Assembly (NCBI GenBank): GCA_019044685.2
Contig: JAGTXX020000009.1
Span: forward strand, 434,001-498,000
Origin: Nannochloris sp. 'desiccata'
Taxonomy: Eukaryota; Chlorophyta; Trebouxiophyceae; Chlorellales; Chlorellaceae
Length of the DNA: 64,000 nucleotides
Reading direction: 5' to 3'
The position numbers and the translations under genes are program-made. Each line of letters opens with the position of its first letter. The stretch's first letter is position 1. Shown piece by piece: positions 1 through 11,649 of this stretch. The notes beneath the pieces are model-generated. The model saw nothing but the letters and a program-made list of their open reading frames with translations. It was not told where the DNA came from and ran no database searches.

Positions 1-447
1 CAGGTCTCGAATGATGCTGCGCCTGCTCCGTTACAACTAATCAAAAAGGAGGAAAGAATCACTCCAGCAGAGCTGCATGCCAAGCTCGATAGCGACAGCA
101 GGGAACGAAAGTCTTCTAGTCCTACCAGTGCTCCTGTTGTAGTTCTAGATGTTCGTCCTCCCGAACAATTTGCTATCTGCCATCTTCCTGGAGCAGTAAA
201 TACTCCTTGGAAAGTGTTTGATAAGCATATAGACGCTATAAAAGAGCGAGTCAGTAGCAGTAATATACATGGAATGAAAGAACCAGCACCGGGGGTGGGA
301 GAGTTGTATGTGGTATGCCGAAGAGGGAATGATTCTCAACGAGCTGTAGCGAGGCTTCGAGAGCTTGGGATGGATCATGCTGTAGACATGGTGGGTGGGA
401 TGGAAGCGTGGGGTAAAGAAATCGATCCTACGTTCCCAGTTTATTAA
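1..447 (+). CDS. CNX5: MOCS3/UBA4/CNX5-type sulfurtransferase, C-terminal rhodanese domain (5' partial)
   Basis: The frame is open from the first base, so the gene starts left of the window; 148 codons are visible before TAA. The visible part is a rhodanese domain with the VLDVRPPEQF entry motif and an active-site loop CRRGNDSQ, whose cysteine would carry the persulfide. The end, GGMEAWGKEIDPTFPVY, is the typical C-terminus of MOCS3/Uba4. In this family an E1-like adenylyltransferase half precedes the rhodanese half, and together they activate and thiolate small sulfur carriers for molybdopterin synthesis and cytosolic tRNA thiolation. The E1-like half is not visible, so the family call rests on the loop and the C-terminus. 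A stand-alone rhodanese is the alternative. Confidence 0.85.
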   Translation, partial: QVSNDAAPAPLQLIKKEERITPAELHAKLDSDSRERKSSSPTSAPVVVLDVRPPEQFAICHLPGAVNTPWKVFDKHIDAIKERVSSSNIHGMKEPAPGVGELYVVCRRGNDSQRAVARLRELGMDHAVDMVGGMEAWGKEIDPTFPVY

Positions 448-658
448 GGAGCTTCTAAAATTGGGAAAATTTGCTGCTGTGCTTTGGATTTGGATTTCAG
501 CTTTGTTCTCTCATCCTGGCTATATCCGAGCAATTACCTCATCCTGAATGCATATAAAGCTATAAAAATACTTTGATCAATATCTGTAGATAGTACTTTC
601 TTGTAATCTTCGTCTCAAACGCGCATTGGTGCTCTTCGAGAAAAGATAATCGAACAAA

Positions 659-2460
659 ATGCAAGGCACTCGACTTCACAGTTCTCTGCCGTGCGCAACC
701 CAAGCGAAGACAGTGCGCACACAGAACATCAAGTTCAACCTCAACGGAAATGCAGCTCGATTAGGCAGTTCCAAGGCGGTTTTGGCTGGCACGAAGCTCA
801 TTGCAAGTGGGCAAACCCGGCGCTTAAACATTCAGCGTGTTGTAGCTGCTACTGCTTCTCCTACTGCCCCTGGTGTAACTGCCAGCGCTTCTGTTGATGA
901 AAATAATGTCCTGGATACCGTCATTGTCGGTGCTGGTGTCTCTGGCTTAACTACTGCCATGGTAAGACATTCCGCTTGATCCTTTAATTTTATTTTCTCA
1001 TCTTCCCCTACGAAACACTCTCCAGATCAAACTCTAACTAGCAATTCGTATTCCCAAATATTTTGCAGGCACTGAAAGCCGAGCACAAGGGTGAAATCGG
1101 CTCTTTCCTTGTCACAGAATCCCGTGATCGTGTCGGAGGCAATGTCACCACTGTCTCAGATAACAACGGCTATCTCTGGGAAGAAGGCCCTAACTCTTTC
1201 CAACCTAACGATTCTGTCCTCAAAGCTGCAGTAGACGCTGGTGTCGCTGATCAATTGGCGCTTGGGGATCCTACTGCACCTCGTTTTGTATTTTGGGAAG
1301 GCCGTCTCCGCCCCACTCCGTCAGGCTTGGATGCTTTCACCTTTGATTTGATGTCCATAATCGGGAAACTCCGTGCAGGATTAGGTGCTTTGGGTATTAA
1401 ACCTGCTATGCCTGAACACGAAGAAACTGTAGAGAAGTTTGTTCGCCGTAATTTGGGCGATGAGGTATTTTTCAGATTAATCGAGCCCTTCTGCTCTGGC
1501 GTCTACGCTGGTGATCCCACGAAGCTTTCTATGAAGGCAGCGTTCGGTAAAGTGTACGATTTGGAAAAGAAAGGGGGGTCTATTATTGGAGGTGTATTGA
1601 AATTAATGCAGGAAAAGAAGAATAACCCTGGGCCACCTAGAGATGCCAGATTACCCCCAAAGCCCGCTGGCCAGACCGTTGGCTCTTTTATGAAGGGCTT
1701 AAAAACTCTACCTGATGCCATGGCTGCTAAAGTTGAGGGATCTATTCGTACTTCGTGGACTTTGAAATCTATTGAAAAGGACGGGGAATTGTATTGCCTG
1801 CAGTACGATACCCCTGATGGACCAAAACAGGTCCGCACTAAGACGGTAGCATTGACAGTGCCATCCTACGTGGCAGCTGAGCTTCTTCGCCCTGCCAGCA
1901 GTGTCGCTGCTGATTCTCTTTCTGCCATTGATTACCCTCCTGTTGCTGCTGTTACTTTATCTTATCCTGAAAGTGCGCTGAGACCCGATCGATTAGATGC
2001 TCAGGGCCATTTGAATGGATTTGGACAGCTGCACCCACGTACACAAGGAATTGTTACCTTGGGTACTATTTACTCCAGTTCTCTATTCCCTAATCGTGTT
2101 CCTGCTGGAGAGGTGTTGCTTTTGGCGTATATTGGTGGCGCGCTTAATCGTGGAATTAAAGATCAGTCCGATGATGAAATTGTTGCACAGGTAGATAAAG
2201 ACTTGAGAAAGATGCTGATTAGAGATGATGCACCAAAGCCTCGTAAAGTAGGTTTAAGGGTATGGGAGAAGGCAATTCCTCAGTTTAATGTAGGACATAC
2301 TGATGCTGTCGAGGGTGCTCAAGCGGCATTGGTGAAAGCAGGTTGGGATGGTGTTATGCTTGGTGGAAATTATGTGTGTGGAGTTGCTTTGGGTAAGTGC
2401 ATGGAGTTTGGATACGAGTATGCAAACAATGTGGCCGCTAAAGTGAAGGCAGCCAAGTAG
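659..2460 (+). CDS. PPOX: Protoporphyrinogen IX oxidase, plastid type
   Basis: Two exons, 659..961 and 1069..2460, give 564 aa. The intron (962..1068) has GT-AG ends, and the splice joins TAM to ALKAEHKG in frame. Residues 1-75 are rich in S, T, A and R and look like a chloroplast transit peptide. The FAD-binding motif DTVIVGAGVSGLTTAM ends at the splice site. The segments RVGGNVTTV and WEEGPNSFQPND and the C-terminal GGNYVCGVALGKCMEFGYEYA region are hallmarks of plant PPO1. The enzyme oxidises protoporphyrinogen IX to protoporphyrin IX, the last step shared by heme and chlorophyll synthesis, at plastid membranes. The length is normal and no key motif is missing. A TGTAA signal lies about 115 nt after the stop. 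Confidence 0.95.
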
Positions 2461-2573
2461 AAAGTGAAGGAAAGTGAGTAAGAACATTATTTTTTTATTG
2501 CACTGCCACCGTCCCGGTAAAGTTTTAATTACAGTATTTGATTTAGTTTTGTTTCAATTTCGGTTGAATATCA

Positions 2574-2578
2574 TGTAA
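2574..2578 (+). terminator. TGTAA polyadenylation signal of PPOX
   Basis: A TGTAA pentamer lies 114 nt past the PPOX stop. TGTAA is the usual poly(A) signal of chlorophyte nuclear genes. The rest of 2461..2883 is AT-rich and holds no ORF I would support; it must contain the RanGAP promoter. Confidence 0.55.
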
Positions 2579-2883
2579 TGTTCAATTTGACAAGTAATAA
2601 AGTAAAGCCTAGGATGTTAATTTAGTATCTTCCCAAAGCCTTGCAAAGGACCAGGCGTCGTAGCGAGCGTAAAAGAAAAGAGACTTTCTAGAAGTGGCGG
2701 CAGAAGCCTAAAAACAATCTTCTAAGAACAGCTAGCTATTTCAAAGTCAAGTATTACAGTCTAATTCTGGATCTGCCTTTCCTTGTCCCTGGCTTTTGGA
2801 ATTGCCGAATAATCAATTTGGAAGTTGCTGGTTGTTGCATCTTGCCATCTTTATTTTAATCGAGTATTAGAAGCAACGCTATA

Positions 2884-4626
2884 ATGACTACTGACGATTG
2901 GACTCTGACAGATGCCCAAAGGGCTGAAACTGTTGCCAGAATTCGCACTAATGTGTCCACTATGGCCTTTTTCCGTTCAGCACCATTGCCTGCAGACCTC
3001 GTGGAGGCCGCTGCTGTTGCTGTAGAGAGAAAGGCATACACTGTGGCACGTGTTGAAGCACGTACTACCACTGGCATGCGCCCTCATCATGAGACTTTGA
3101 AGGTAAATAGCTGAAAGTCATGCCTAAAACAAGATCAGTGCCGTCTCCAACAGTGATCTGCCCCACTTATCTATTTGTTTAACATTCTTGTATACCCATA
3201 TTACCCTTTAAGCACATTTTAACTTATTTTATTCCATACATTTTACCACTAGGCCTATGTCCGCAAGTTGAGTGAGCTTGTACTTGAAGTTGTTGTCAGC
3301 GGTGGCCAGATTGATGGTGTCGCTGTCTCCTCTGCCGGTGCCCCCCAAGGCGATGGAACTGAGCTTGACCTCACTGGATCCCGTGAATTTCTAACTCAAG
3401 AAACTGCTGAAGAGCTGCTTGCCCCCATGCTTGAACCAGGCTCTAAAATTCAAAAAGTAAAATTCAGTACAAAAAGTTTCGGAGTAGAAGCTGCTGAAGT
3501 GGCAGCACGTGCTATCCGCAACGTCTCTAGCACGTTAATCGACGCTGATATGTCTGATATCATTGCTGGAAGGCCTGAAGATGAAGCGTTAGCTGCTTTA
3601 CGCATTATCTCTGATGCTCTAAGCACCGCTCGGTTACTTCATCTTAATCTCTCTGACAACGCTCTAGGTGAGAAGGGCATCCGCGCCTTTGCTGCTTCTT
3701 TCCAGCACCAACAAACTTTGGAAAGCATTGCATTCCAAAATGTTGGGTGCTCTGTCCATGGCTGTGCAGCTGTAGATGAATTGATGCAATGCACCGGATC
3801 TTTAAAACGCCTTCACTTGTTGAACAACATGAGTGGGGACGAAGGCGCTACCTCCATTGCCAATGTTCTCTCCCGTTGTCCAGCAATGGAAGATTTTAAA
3901 ATGGCCTCCTCCCGTGTTGGTGGAGCTGGTGGTATTGCTCTGGCAAAGGCACTTGCTGTTGGCGGTGCGAGTTTACTTACTTTAGATATTCACGATAATC
4001 CTATGACCTCTGAAATCGCTGAAGAGTTGGGTAGTCTGCTCTATAGGCACCCTAACTTAAAACGATTAAATTTGAACGATACCTGCTTGGGAGATGATGG
4101 CGTGGAAATTGTGGCAGCCGCACTAGCAAACGGCGCTGCTCCTGTACTTGAGGAGCTCGAATTGGAGTTGAATGAAATCACAGTCGCTGGAGCGGAACCT
4201 CTTGCTGCTGCTTTAGCCGTAAAGACTGGGCTGAAAAAAGTAAATTTAAAAGAAAATGAGTTGGAAGATGATGGTGCTTTGGCGATTGCCCGAGGCCTCA
4301 CTGGCCTCACCTCCTTGCAAGTTCTCGACTTGTGTACCAATCAAATAAAACGAGGCGGTGTCTGCGCGGTTGCTAAAGCTGTCTCTAATAAAATGGCCTT
4401 GCATTTATTGGCTCTTGATGATAACGAGATCTCCGAGGCAGGCATTGAAGCTCTTCAAGCGATTTTAAGAAACGCCGGAAAATTAGAAGTCTTGGGCAGT
4501 TTAGAGGAGAACTGCCCTGATGACGACGACGGTGACGATGAAGGTGGGGAGGGAGATGAAATAGAGAGTGAAGATGACGCAGTGGATGCATTGGCGGCAG
4601 AGTTTGCAAAGAAAGAGCACCTTTGA
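2884..4626 (+). CDS. RANGAP1: Ran GTPase-activating protein with WPP-like N-terminus and LRR domain
   Basis: Exons 2884..3102 and 3253..4626 encode 530 aa; the 150-nt intron starts GTAAAT and ends CACTAG. Residues 1-90 align with the WPP domain, a nuclear-envelope targeting module found only in plant-type RanGAPs, although the name-giving WPP reads WTL here. About residue 200-480 is a run of RNase-inhibitor-type leucine-rich repeats (for example LLHLNLSDNALGEKGIRAF, LKRLNLNDTCLGDDGVEIV). The C-terminus is a strongly acidic tail (DDDDGDDEGGEGDEIESEDD), as in all RanGAPs. The protein stimulates GTP hydrolysis by Ran and so sets the direction of nuclear transport. Domain order and length fit the plant family. 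Confidence 0.93.
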
Positions 4627-5893
4627 GTGTATTAATTTCAATTCTTGATGCGATCGCTAAAGATTTATTTATAATCATTTTGTTTTTATGCCAGTGTAAT
4701 GACGTTTAAAAGCAGTAATAGAGCACCTGATGTCCGATAATATCAATTTACGAGTTTTTAATTAGCTATATAGGGTTATAAAGATATTTAAACTGGTCAG
4801 GTTCGAGGGGGGTGTACTTCATTTCAGGAGGCAAAATGCACCTGTGTAGAAGTTGAACGAAACTTTCTTTTTTATGGCCTTGGAAACAGTATATAGTCCC
4901 AGTACTAGGTTAAATGACCTGTTCTTGTATCTTCTAAATATCTCATACTGTCTTGGAATGGCAGGGATGGCTATTCGCCAACGGGTTGAGGGTGGCCAAG
5001 GCCTTGAGCGCAGAGCTATCTGCATGCGTCTCGGTGGCCACCATCGTCTCCCTTGGAGGGTGGTCTCTGTCATTTTGGGGCCGTGCGGGTTTTTTAGAAG
5101 GTTCAAGGGCCCATTGATAGGTGTTCTCTTGCATGATTTGCAGTGAATAGCTGAAAATTGACCATCCAAGGTTGGCAATTTAGGATGCACTGCCCGCTCC
5201 CCTACGATTTTGGGTTGCAGGTTTGAGAAGCCATGCCTGGCCCTCACTCGGACTCAATTTTTGCCCTAGGAGAGGTTTATATTGTGCATATATAGGTTTC
5301 CGCAGAAATGTTTTAAAGGAAAGGCTCTTATACCAAGGTAAGAAATACGACTATATGGTCCTTGTAATGAAATTTAACGCTGCGACTGACGCTTCGTTTC
5401 TGTTTATTTTCGGATGGCACAGACTACGGTTAACTTCGGTGACGCTTTATTTTAGGCTTATGGGCTATTCCCTACCCTTTCTCGTGGACAAAATTGAGCA
5501 AGCGGGGGGTTGGTTTTTTTTATTTTCAGAAGTGGGGGCAGGGACGGTGTGGCTTTTCTGCCCCAAAGTCTTTTTTAGAAAAAAGTGCGTAGTGCATTTT
5601 GAGGGCAATTGAAGGGTGTGTTTTCAATTGAGGTTTATCGCTGTGTTGTATTTTGTGAGATGAATGCCTGTCAATGTAACTTAAATAAAATAGACTAGAG
5701 TTGAGGAAGTTGCAGGGGGGGTCGGATCATCGATCAAATAGAGGCCCGCGTCCTCTTTCTGGAGAGCTCTTCTCGTTAAGTTTAGTTGGGGGCCTTGGGA
5801 GACGTGTTCATTCAACCCAGCTGTTTTGGCTCTTATCTTGCATTTCAATTTATTTATTGCACATCTATCTTGTATAATACATAGATAGCAGCG
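4627..5893. other. Intergenic, no supported gene; TGTAA signal at 4695-4699
   Basis: This is 1.27 kb between RanGAP and the fasciclin gene. TGTAA at 4695-4699 is the likely RanGAP poly(A) signal. Short ORFs on both strands (for example 5223..5612 plus and 4819..5247 minus) have no recognisable motif and no coding-like composition. I see no tRNA, snRNA or SRP RNA landmark. Positions 4970-5110 are more GC-rich than the surroundings but give no match I recognise. Confidence 0.5.
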
Positions 5894-8800
5894 ATGAAAA
5901 ACCTAGTTCTCGCATTAATAATCGTAACGAAAATCTTGGCAGTTTTTTGTCAAGAGCAACCTGCCTGCGAGTATGCAAGCTTTCTTGACGCGCTCCCGGG
6001 TGGTGTCTTTGGTGATACTAGCTTCTTTAAGCTGGCGCTAAAGCTCTCTGGGTATGAGGTGAGTTCAGGTAGATGTAGTGGATGTTTCAATCACCGCCCG
6101 CCCAGTTTCTTCAAGTACCCACGCGTGCTCACCACCTATTAGAATCTAGCCAATATCCTCTTACCACTATACTTACAAATATATCACTTGACCATTCATG
6201 CATACATTTTCAAAATTATTTTCCATTTACAGGATAAGCTCCCCTCACCCAGCGGCCCCATTGCGCTGACACTTCTAGTTCCTACCAACAAAGCCTTCCT
6301 CTCCATGCTATGGAAGAACGGCTTGTTCATCCCCATCTTGGACAAGGTCAAGGATGCTTTACCCGCGACTGTTCTCTACAACGTCATGGTTGGCTCCATC
6401 ACCCCTGAGAAGGTACAAACTTATAGCAGCTCAAATCAAGGTGTTGCCCCTTCTGCCTACGGTCTTCTTGGCGGGTCTGCAAACGCTAATTTAGGCTATT
6501 ATGGTGCTCAAGATGAAGGTGGCCAGTGGTTTTCCTGTTTCCAACCTGGTATGAATGAAGGTCTTGCCTGCTCTGGTACCGCCATCAAAGTTTGCAACTC
6601 GTATATCTACATTACTGACGAAGTTCTGGTACCTTCTGATAATGAAAAACTTGGTGGAGTGCAACCTGTCACCATCCCGGAAGCTTTATTCGGCGGAGGC
6701 GGTGGTCCTGAGCCTGCTACTGCTGCCACTGGGGATACCACTTTGGTGCCCGACGTGCCCATTGTGGTAGAAGTTGCAGAGGAGCCTCCTGTAGAGGAGC
6801 CTCCTGCCCCTTCTTGTGTAATCCCTAGTAATGTCAAGCCTGTAGTCGCTGATCCTGCACCTGCTCCTGCAGCTGATCCATCTGGTGCTGTTCAGCCTGT
6901 GCCTCTTGTAGACCCTGCTCCTGTAGACCCTGCTACGACCACTCCCCCTGCCAGTGGGCCCATCTGCAACACCACCCTTGCGGAAGCTGCCAAGGCAAAT
7001 GGCTTATCTATTCTAGCAACTGCTCTTTCTCAGCCTGCTATTGCTTCTCAAATGCCAGATCCTGCGAACCCCACCACCTATTTCGCCCCTGTTGATGCTG
7101 CTTTCTTAAACTTGCTCACCACTTTGAATATCACTATTACTGATGCTTTAGCCCTTGGAGATAAGCTTGCTGGCGTAATTTTATATCATATCCACCCGAA
7201 TGAAGCACTTTCCATTGACGCTTTAGCCCAGAGGGACACTGTCAACACTGAACTGGGCTTCAGAATGAACGATGCCTCTCAATACATAGTGGGTGTCGAC
7301 GCTACCACCACTGCTTTAACTTTGAAAGGACTCCGCACAGGAAATGTCGCTACTGTGCAGAAAGAATTCCCACTGTGCGGATCTAATGTGATTGTTATTG
7401 ATCAGGCATTGCTTCCTGCTGAAACGCTTGAACTCTTACCTTCTCCAGGTCCTAATGTTGCCCCGCAAACTGGTGTCGTGGCCAATGCAGTCATGGCTGA
7501 AGAGTCTGCGCTTCCTGGAACCACCAGTGATGGTCTCGGTGATTTGTTGGGCGTAGCTGAAGACACTCTTGGCAACTTGGGTGATGGCCTTGGTGATTCT
7601 CTCGGAGATCTTGGTGCCTTAGTCGGTGGAGAAGGAGGTTTAGGAGAATCTCTCGGTGGATTGACTGATATTATCGATGAGATCTTACCTGGTATTCTGG
7701 ATGGTGGGCTTGCCTCTGGTGTCGGCCAATTTATGAACTGTACCATTAATCTTAACGCTGCTGGAACCGAGTTGACTACTACCACTGATGGGAATGGCCG
7801 TTTTGCCTTCCCCGGTGTGCCCGAATGCGCGTTAGCTGATGGTACGGTGACCTTGCCTGCTGGACTTGATCAGCTTGCAAGCTGCATTGACAACTCTACC
7901 GGATTACAGCCTCCTTATACTTTGACTACTTTGCTGTCTACCTTTTTGGGTGCAGCAAATTCCTCTTCTGGACTTGCGACTGGAGACTTTCCTCTCAATC
8001 TTTCTCCCTTGACCAGTTTGCTTTCTTCCCTAGGCCTTGGCGGAAACGGAGGCAACGGCAGCTTCAACTTCGCAGACATTGCTGGCAACCTTTCTGGAGC
8101 TCTTGGGTTCAATGATCAGTCTAATGCTGCATTTGGAGACATTTTACAGGGGCTTACTGATGGAAATCCTGATTCTTTGGCTAATATTTTGACTAATGCG
8201 CAGTCTATGATTTCGTCCCTCGTTGGCAGCGACGTCCTTTCTCAGTTGCTTCCTGGCGTCAATATCGACCAAGCTGTCGCTGCACTTAATCAAGTTGTTG
8301 GAACTGATCCTGTGAAATTTCTGACTAATTTAACCGATCCTGCTACTATTCAGCAGCTGTTACAGTCTGGATTCGATCTTCTTCAAGGCGGCTTCCTCGG
8401 TGGAAGTGGTTCTTCCACTGGTGGCTTGACTGATCTTATTTCCGGCATTACTGGTGGACGTAAGATGCTTCAAGATGCTGCTACTGCTACTTTTAGTACC
8501 ACTGCTACTGCCTCACCTACACAAGAAGAGCTGTCTGCGATCTTTGCTGCTGTCGCTCAGCCCACAGCGCTTCTCAACAAACTCGCAAAAGATGCTGCAG
8601 CGAATGGCGATGGTAGCCTTACCCCCCAAGAAGTCGCAAACTTAGCATCCCGTTGCGCTCGTGTTGCTCAGCTCCGTCTAGCACCTGCTGCAGCCGATCT
8701 TGCTAATGGAAAACTTTCTATTTCTGATTTCCAAAACTCCTATTCTGACGAACAAGTTACAAAAGCTGTCTCCATGGAGGATACTGCTTCCACTACAATT

Positions 8801-8914
8801 CCTCAAGTTATTTCCCCTACTGCATCTTCTGCTGCTATTCCTGTATCTCCTGGATCAGTAGCAACCATATTGGCTGGTTTGTTTTCCGTGACACTTTATG
8901 CAGGACTGCTTTAA
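5894..8914 (+). CDS. Secreted fasciclin (FAS1)-domain protein, probably GPI-anchored
   Basis: Exons 5894..6058 and 6233..8914 encode 948 aa; the donor is GTGAGT and the acceptor TTTACAG. A signal peptide covers about residues 1-19 (ends FCQEQP). Two FAS1 modules are visible: the first has LLVPTNKAFLSML and VLYNVMVGSITPEKV; the second has YFAPVDAAFLNLL, ILYHIHPNEALS and GSNVIVIDQALLPA. A P/V/E-rich linker separates them. The second half is an unusual G/L/D/S-rich region (repeated LGDLLG and LGDGLGDSLG patterns) followed by an EF-hand-like stretch (NGDGSLTPQE). The last about 25 residues are hydrophobic and end YAGLL, like a GPI-attachment signal. FAS1 proteins act in adhesion and the extracellular matrix. 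The specific role is unknown. Confidence 0.85.
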
Positions 8915-9227
8915 ATACTTCTAAACACTAATGCACATCTGACAAAAAATTTCCCGCTTGATTGAAATTAAAATTATAAATAAAATCTCTTCTTTTCCCT
9001 CTTCTTTTCTTTTGATGCCATTCAACGGAAACCTATACACCCCTTAAATTTAAATCTGATTTAAATAGAGAAAGATATCGGTAAATTAATGCTTTTGTTC
9101 TTCTTTTTTTGAAAAATAACTGACCTTTTCTCTGGCCTGTAATCTTATTCAAACCACCAGACCCGTTTTTAACACTGCATAGAGCTCATAGAGTACATAA
9201 AATAGTACAAATACATATATTATATAT
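8915..9227. other. Convergent intergenic region
   Basis: 313 bp of AT-rich sequence between two convergent genes (fasciclin protein and SWAP factor). It holds both 3' UTRs. AATAAA-like tracts occur near 8975-8985. I see no gene. Confidence 0.5.
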
Positions 9228-10850
9228 CTATTCATCATCACTATTATCTAAAAACATGCGTTTATGTACAGAAATTGCAGCCAGGTGTTGATTTCTTTCT
9301 TCTTCGGCGTGTTTTTGAGCGACTGCTTGCCCCAGTCGTCTTTGCTCTGCTACTTGCCGCTGCCGTTGCAATAATAAACGCGCCTTTTTCTTACGATCCT
9401 CTTTTTTACTTTCATCTATTTCTGGAGGACCTGTGGTAGGTTTCCTTTCCTTCCTTATTTTTTCTTCTTTTGCAGCAGGAGCAGGAAGAGCTGCAGACTC
9501 TCTTTCTTTGTCTTGTCTCTTCACAGCTGCATTCACACCATCTATGTTAGCAGCGTTCATAGCATGTCCAAGCCATACAGTAGCAGTGTCACCATTCATT
9601 GCTCCTGTAGCTACAGCACTCTCAACTGCATCTTTGAACACATTAAAAAAAGGAGCTTCAGGGTGAACGATTGAAGCGATAAGGGGATCCGTAAACAGCC
9701 GTTCTTTCACTGCGACAGCCATATTGTGATTGGTAGTAGATGTATTACCATTATTTTGTGTCGCTGACTTAATAAGGCGAGCGATGATCGCCGTGACTAC
9801 CTCCAGTTCGCGACCCCTGCAATGCAGTTCTTCTTTCTTTTCTTCATTCTCCTTCTTTTCTTCTTCTTCTTCTTCTTCTTCCTCGCTACCATACCCTCCA
9901 AGCAACGCAACCAAAAAATTCCCCTTCTCCTCGTCCTCTTGTTGTTGCTTCTCAGATAGTACCTTTTGAGCTTCCGAGAATGGCTCCACTGACGCTAGTT
10001 TTTCAACCAACCCTTTGAAAAAGTCATTCCAAACATGACAGGGACTAATAAAAGCAAAAGTAGGGTCATTAAAAGCACGCTCAAAGAGAATTTCAGCACC
10101 GCCATGGTCTCCAAATGCGTGTAGAAACTCAGCTGTTCGTTGCATAATGGCGTATTGCTGTGCTGTGAAAGAAACAAGGCCAGCACCACCGAATATATGA
10201 GAATTGGCAGTGTTGTTGTTGTTGCTGCCGCCTCCAGAGGAATTCAAGAGAGTAGTTAAAGAGGGTTTTGACTGATTATTATGTAGATCTAGGTAGGGAG
10301 GTGGCGGAGGAGGTACTAAATCTTCTAGATAATAAACTCTTTCTCTTTCTCCAGTTACAGCCTCGGCGTCAATGGCAGTGTTGAGGTAATCAAAAGGGAT
10401 TGCTGCACCACGAGCTCTCTTCTCCCTTTCTTCTTCTTCTTCGTCAATTTCTGAAATGTAATACACGTGTTGTTGTAGATGAGGCGGGTGGAATAGGTCT
10501 TTCCACCGTTGCTCCTCTAGTTCAGCTTCAAGTTCGGCAGCAGGGTTGTCGGGAGAAGAAGAGGCGGCCTCCCCTCTGCCTTGCCTGGATCTCCCAGTAG
10601 CGAAAGTATCTATTAGCTCTGAAGGGTCTAATAATAGTCGACAATCAAATCTATCAACCAGGACTGGATCTGATGAGTCTTCAGGCCAAGGGACGAGCTC
10701 GGCACCTTCATCGTCATTTGACTGATCAAGAGGGTGCAACGTGGCAGCTACTCCGTAAACGGCAAAGGACGCCGTCTCTAGATCTGCAGCAACATCATGC
10801 ATACCTGCGAATGGGAGCTCCTCAACCCTTTGTCGCTTTCCAAGCCTCAT
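9228..10850 (-). CDS. SWAP (suppressor-of-white-apricot) family splicing regulator
   Basis: A single exon of 540 aa. Residues 29-80 (FAVYGVAATLHP, LVPWPEDSSDPVLVDRFD) match the N-terminal DRY_EERY domain of SFSWAP proteins, where the family reads IPWMG and IDRYD. Residues about 232-284 form a SURP module (MQRTAEFLHAFGDHGGAEIL, then the F-W-F pattern). The C-terminus is K/R/E/Q-rich and probably helical. Acidic runs (E8-E10) are encoded by GAA/GAG repeats. Family members bind pre-mRNA and the U2 snRNP-associated machinery to regulate alternative splicing. A second SURP module, present in animal SFSWAP, is not evident; the stretch near residue 390-440 may be a degenerate relic. No RS domain is visible. 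Confidence 0.78.
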   Translation of the reverse strand: MRLGKRQRVEELPFAGMHDVAADLETASFAVYGVAATLHPLDQSNDDEGAELVPWPEDSSDPVLVDRFDCRLLLDPSELIDTFATGRSRQGRGEAASSSPDNPAAELEAELEEQRWKDLFHPPHLQQHVYYISEIDEEEEEREKRARGAAIPFDYLNTAIDAEAVTGERERVYYLEDLVPPPPPPYLDLHNNQSKPSLTTLLNSSGGGSNNNNTANSHIFGGAGLVSFTAQQYAIMQRTAEFLHAFGDHGGAEILFERAFNDPTFAFISPCHVWNDFFKGLVEKLASVEPFSEAQKVLSEKQQQEDEEKGNFLVALLGGYGSEEEEEEEEEKKENEEKKEELHCRGRELEVVTAIIARLIKSATQNNGNTSTTNHNMAVAVKERLFTDPLIASIVHPEAPFFNVFKDAVESAVATGAMNGDTATVWLGHAMNAANIDGVNAAVKRQDKERESAALPAPAAKEEKIRKERKPTTGPPEIDESKKEDRKKKARLLLQRQRQVAEQRRLGQAVAQKHAEEERNQHLAAISVHKRMFLDNSDDE

Positions 10851-11649
10851 AGTTGGTGAAATTGATCAATTCGCGATTCGTATCATTGTTCTGAGAAGAT
10901 TAATCATTGCTATAACGGTCCTTAGGCTACCTTGTAACTCTTGGAGAGTCTTCAATTTATTAATGAAATATCACAGCATCTCGGGGTTAACGTATTAGTA
11001 AATAAGATTGTTTTTCTTCCCACGATATGGGCGGCGATCTGAAATGGAATGGTTGCGCCAACTGTTTCTGAATTTTGAATCCGATAATTACAGAAAGATA
11101 TTCTTAGTATTACTCAAAGACGCTACAACGAACTACATGCAGAACAAAAGCGATGAACAAAATCGAAGAAAACTAAAAAAGTAGAAGAAATCTCAAAGGG
11201 GAGTGCCACCATTCAGCACGATGCAGGAAACTAAACAACAGGGAGTAACCTGGACTATAAAATGAAGAAAATAACGCCACAAAGGTCTCAATACAAAACA
11301 AAGCAAGAGTAAAAACTGTAATTTAATGTATCATAGATGGGTGACTTATAGGAAAATAGATGGGAAGGAGATAGGAAAAAAAGGCGGTGAAATTGAAAAG
11401 AGAGACCGAGCAGAAAAACTGATAGAAAAATTGTTTAATTTCCCATCTCCAGCAAGCGAACTCTAGCTTTCTTATACATTTGTCGCACAAGAAAGAAGCG
11501 AATATCAAGAATAAGAAAACATTTCCCCTAAAATTCATCAAATTAGAGGGGAAGAACGAAAATAATTGCATTTATATTTTTAAAAACTGGCTATTATTTA
11601 TATCGATATTTATTTTGCGATATAGCTTTTTATTCTAATAGTGTGTACA
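10851..11649. promoter_or_regulatory. Intergenic: promoter side of the SWAP gene and 3' side of the lipase gene
   Basis: About 800 bp, purine-rich on the plus strand from 11140 to 11530. Both flanking genes are on the minus strand, so the SWAP promoter lies near 10851 and the lipase 3' UTR near 11649. No gene, repeat or RNA recognised. Confidence 0.4.

Noticed and set aside
5223..5612. 129-codon plus-strand ORF in the 4.6-5.9 kb gap
   Set aside because: No motif, Phe-rich low-complexity ending, no splice or poly(A) context, no family recognised.
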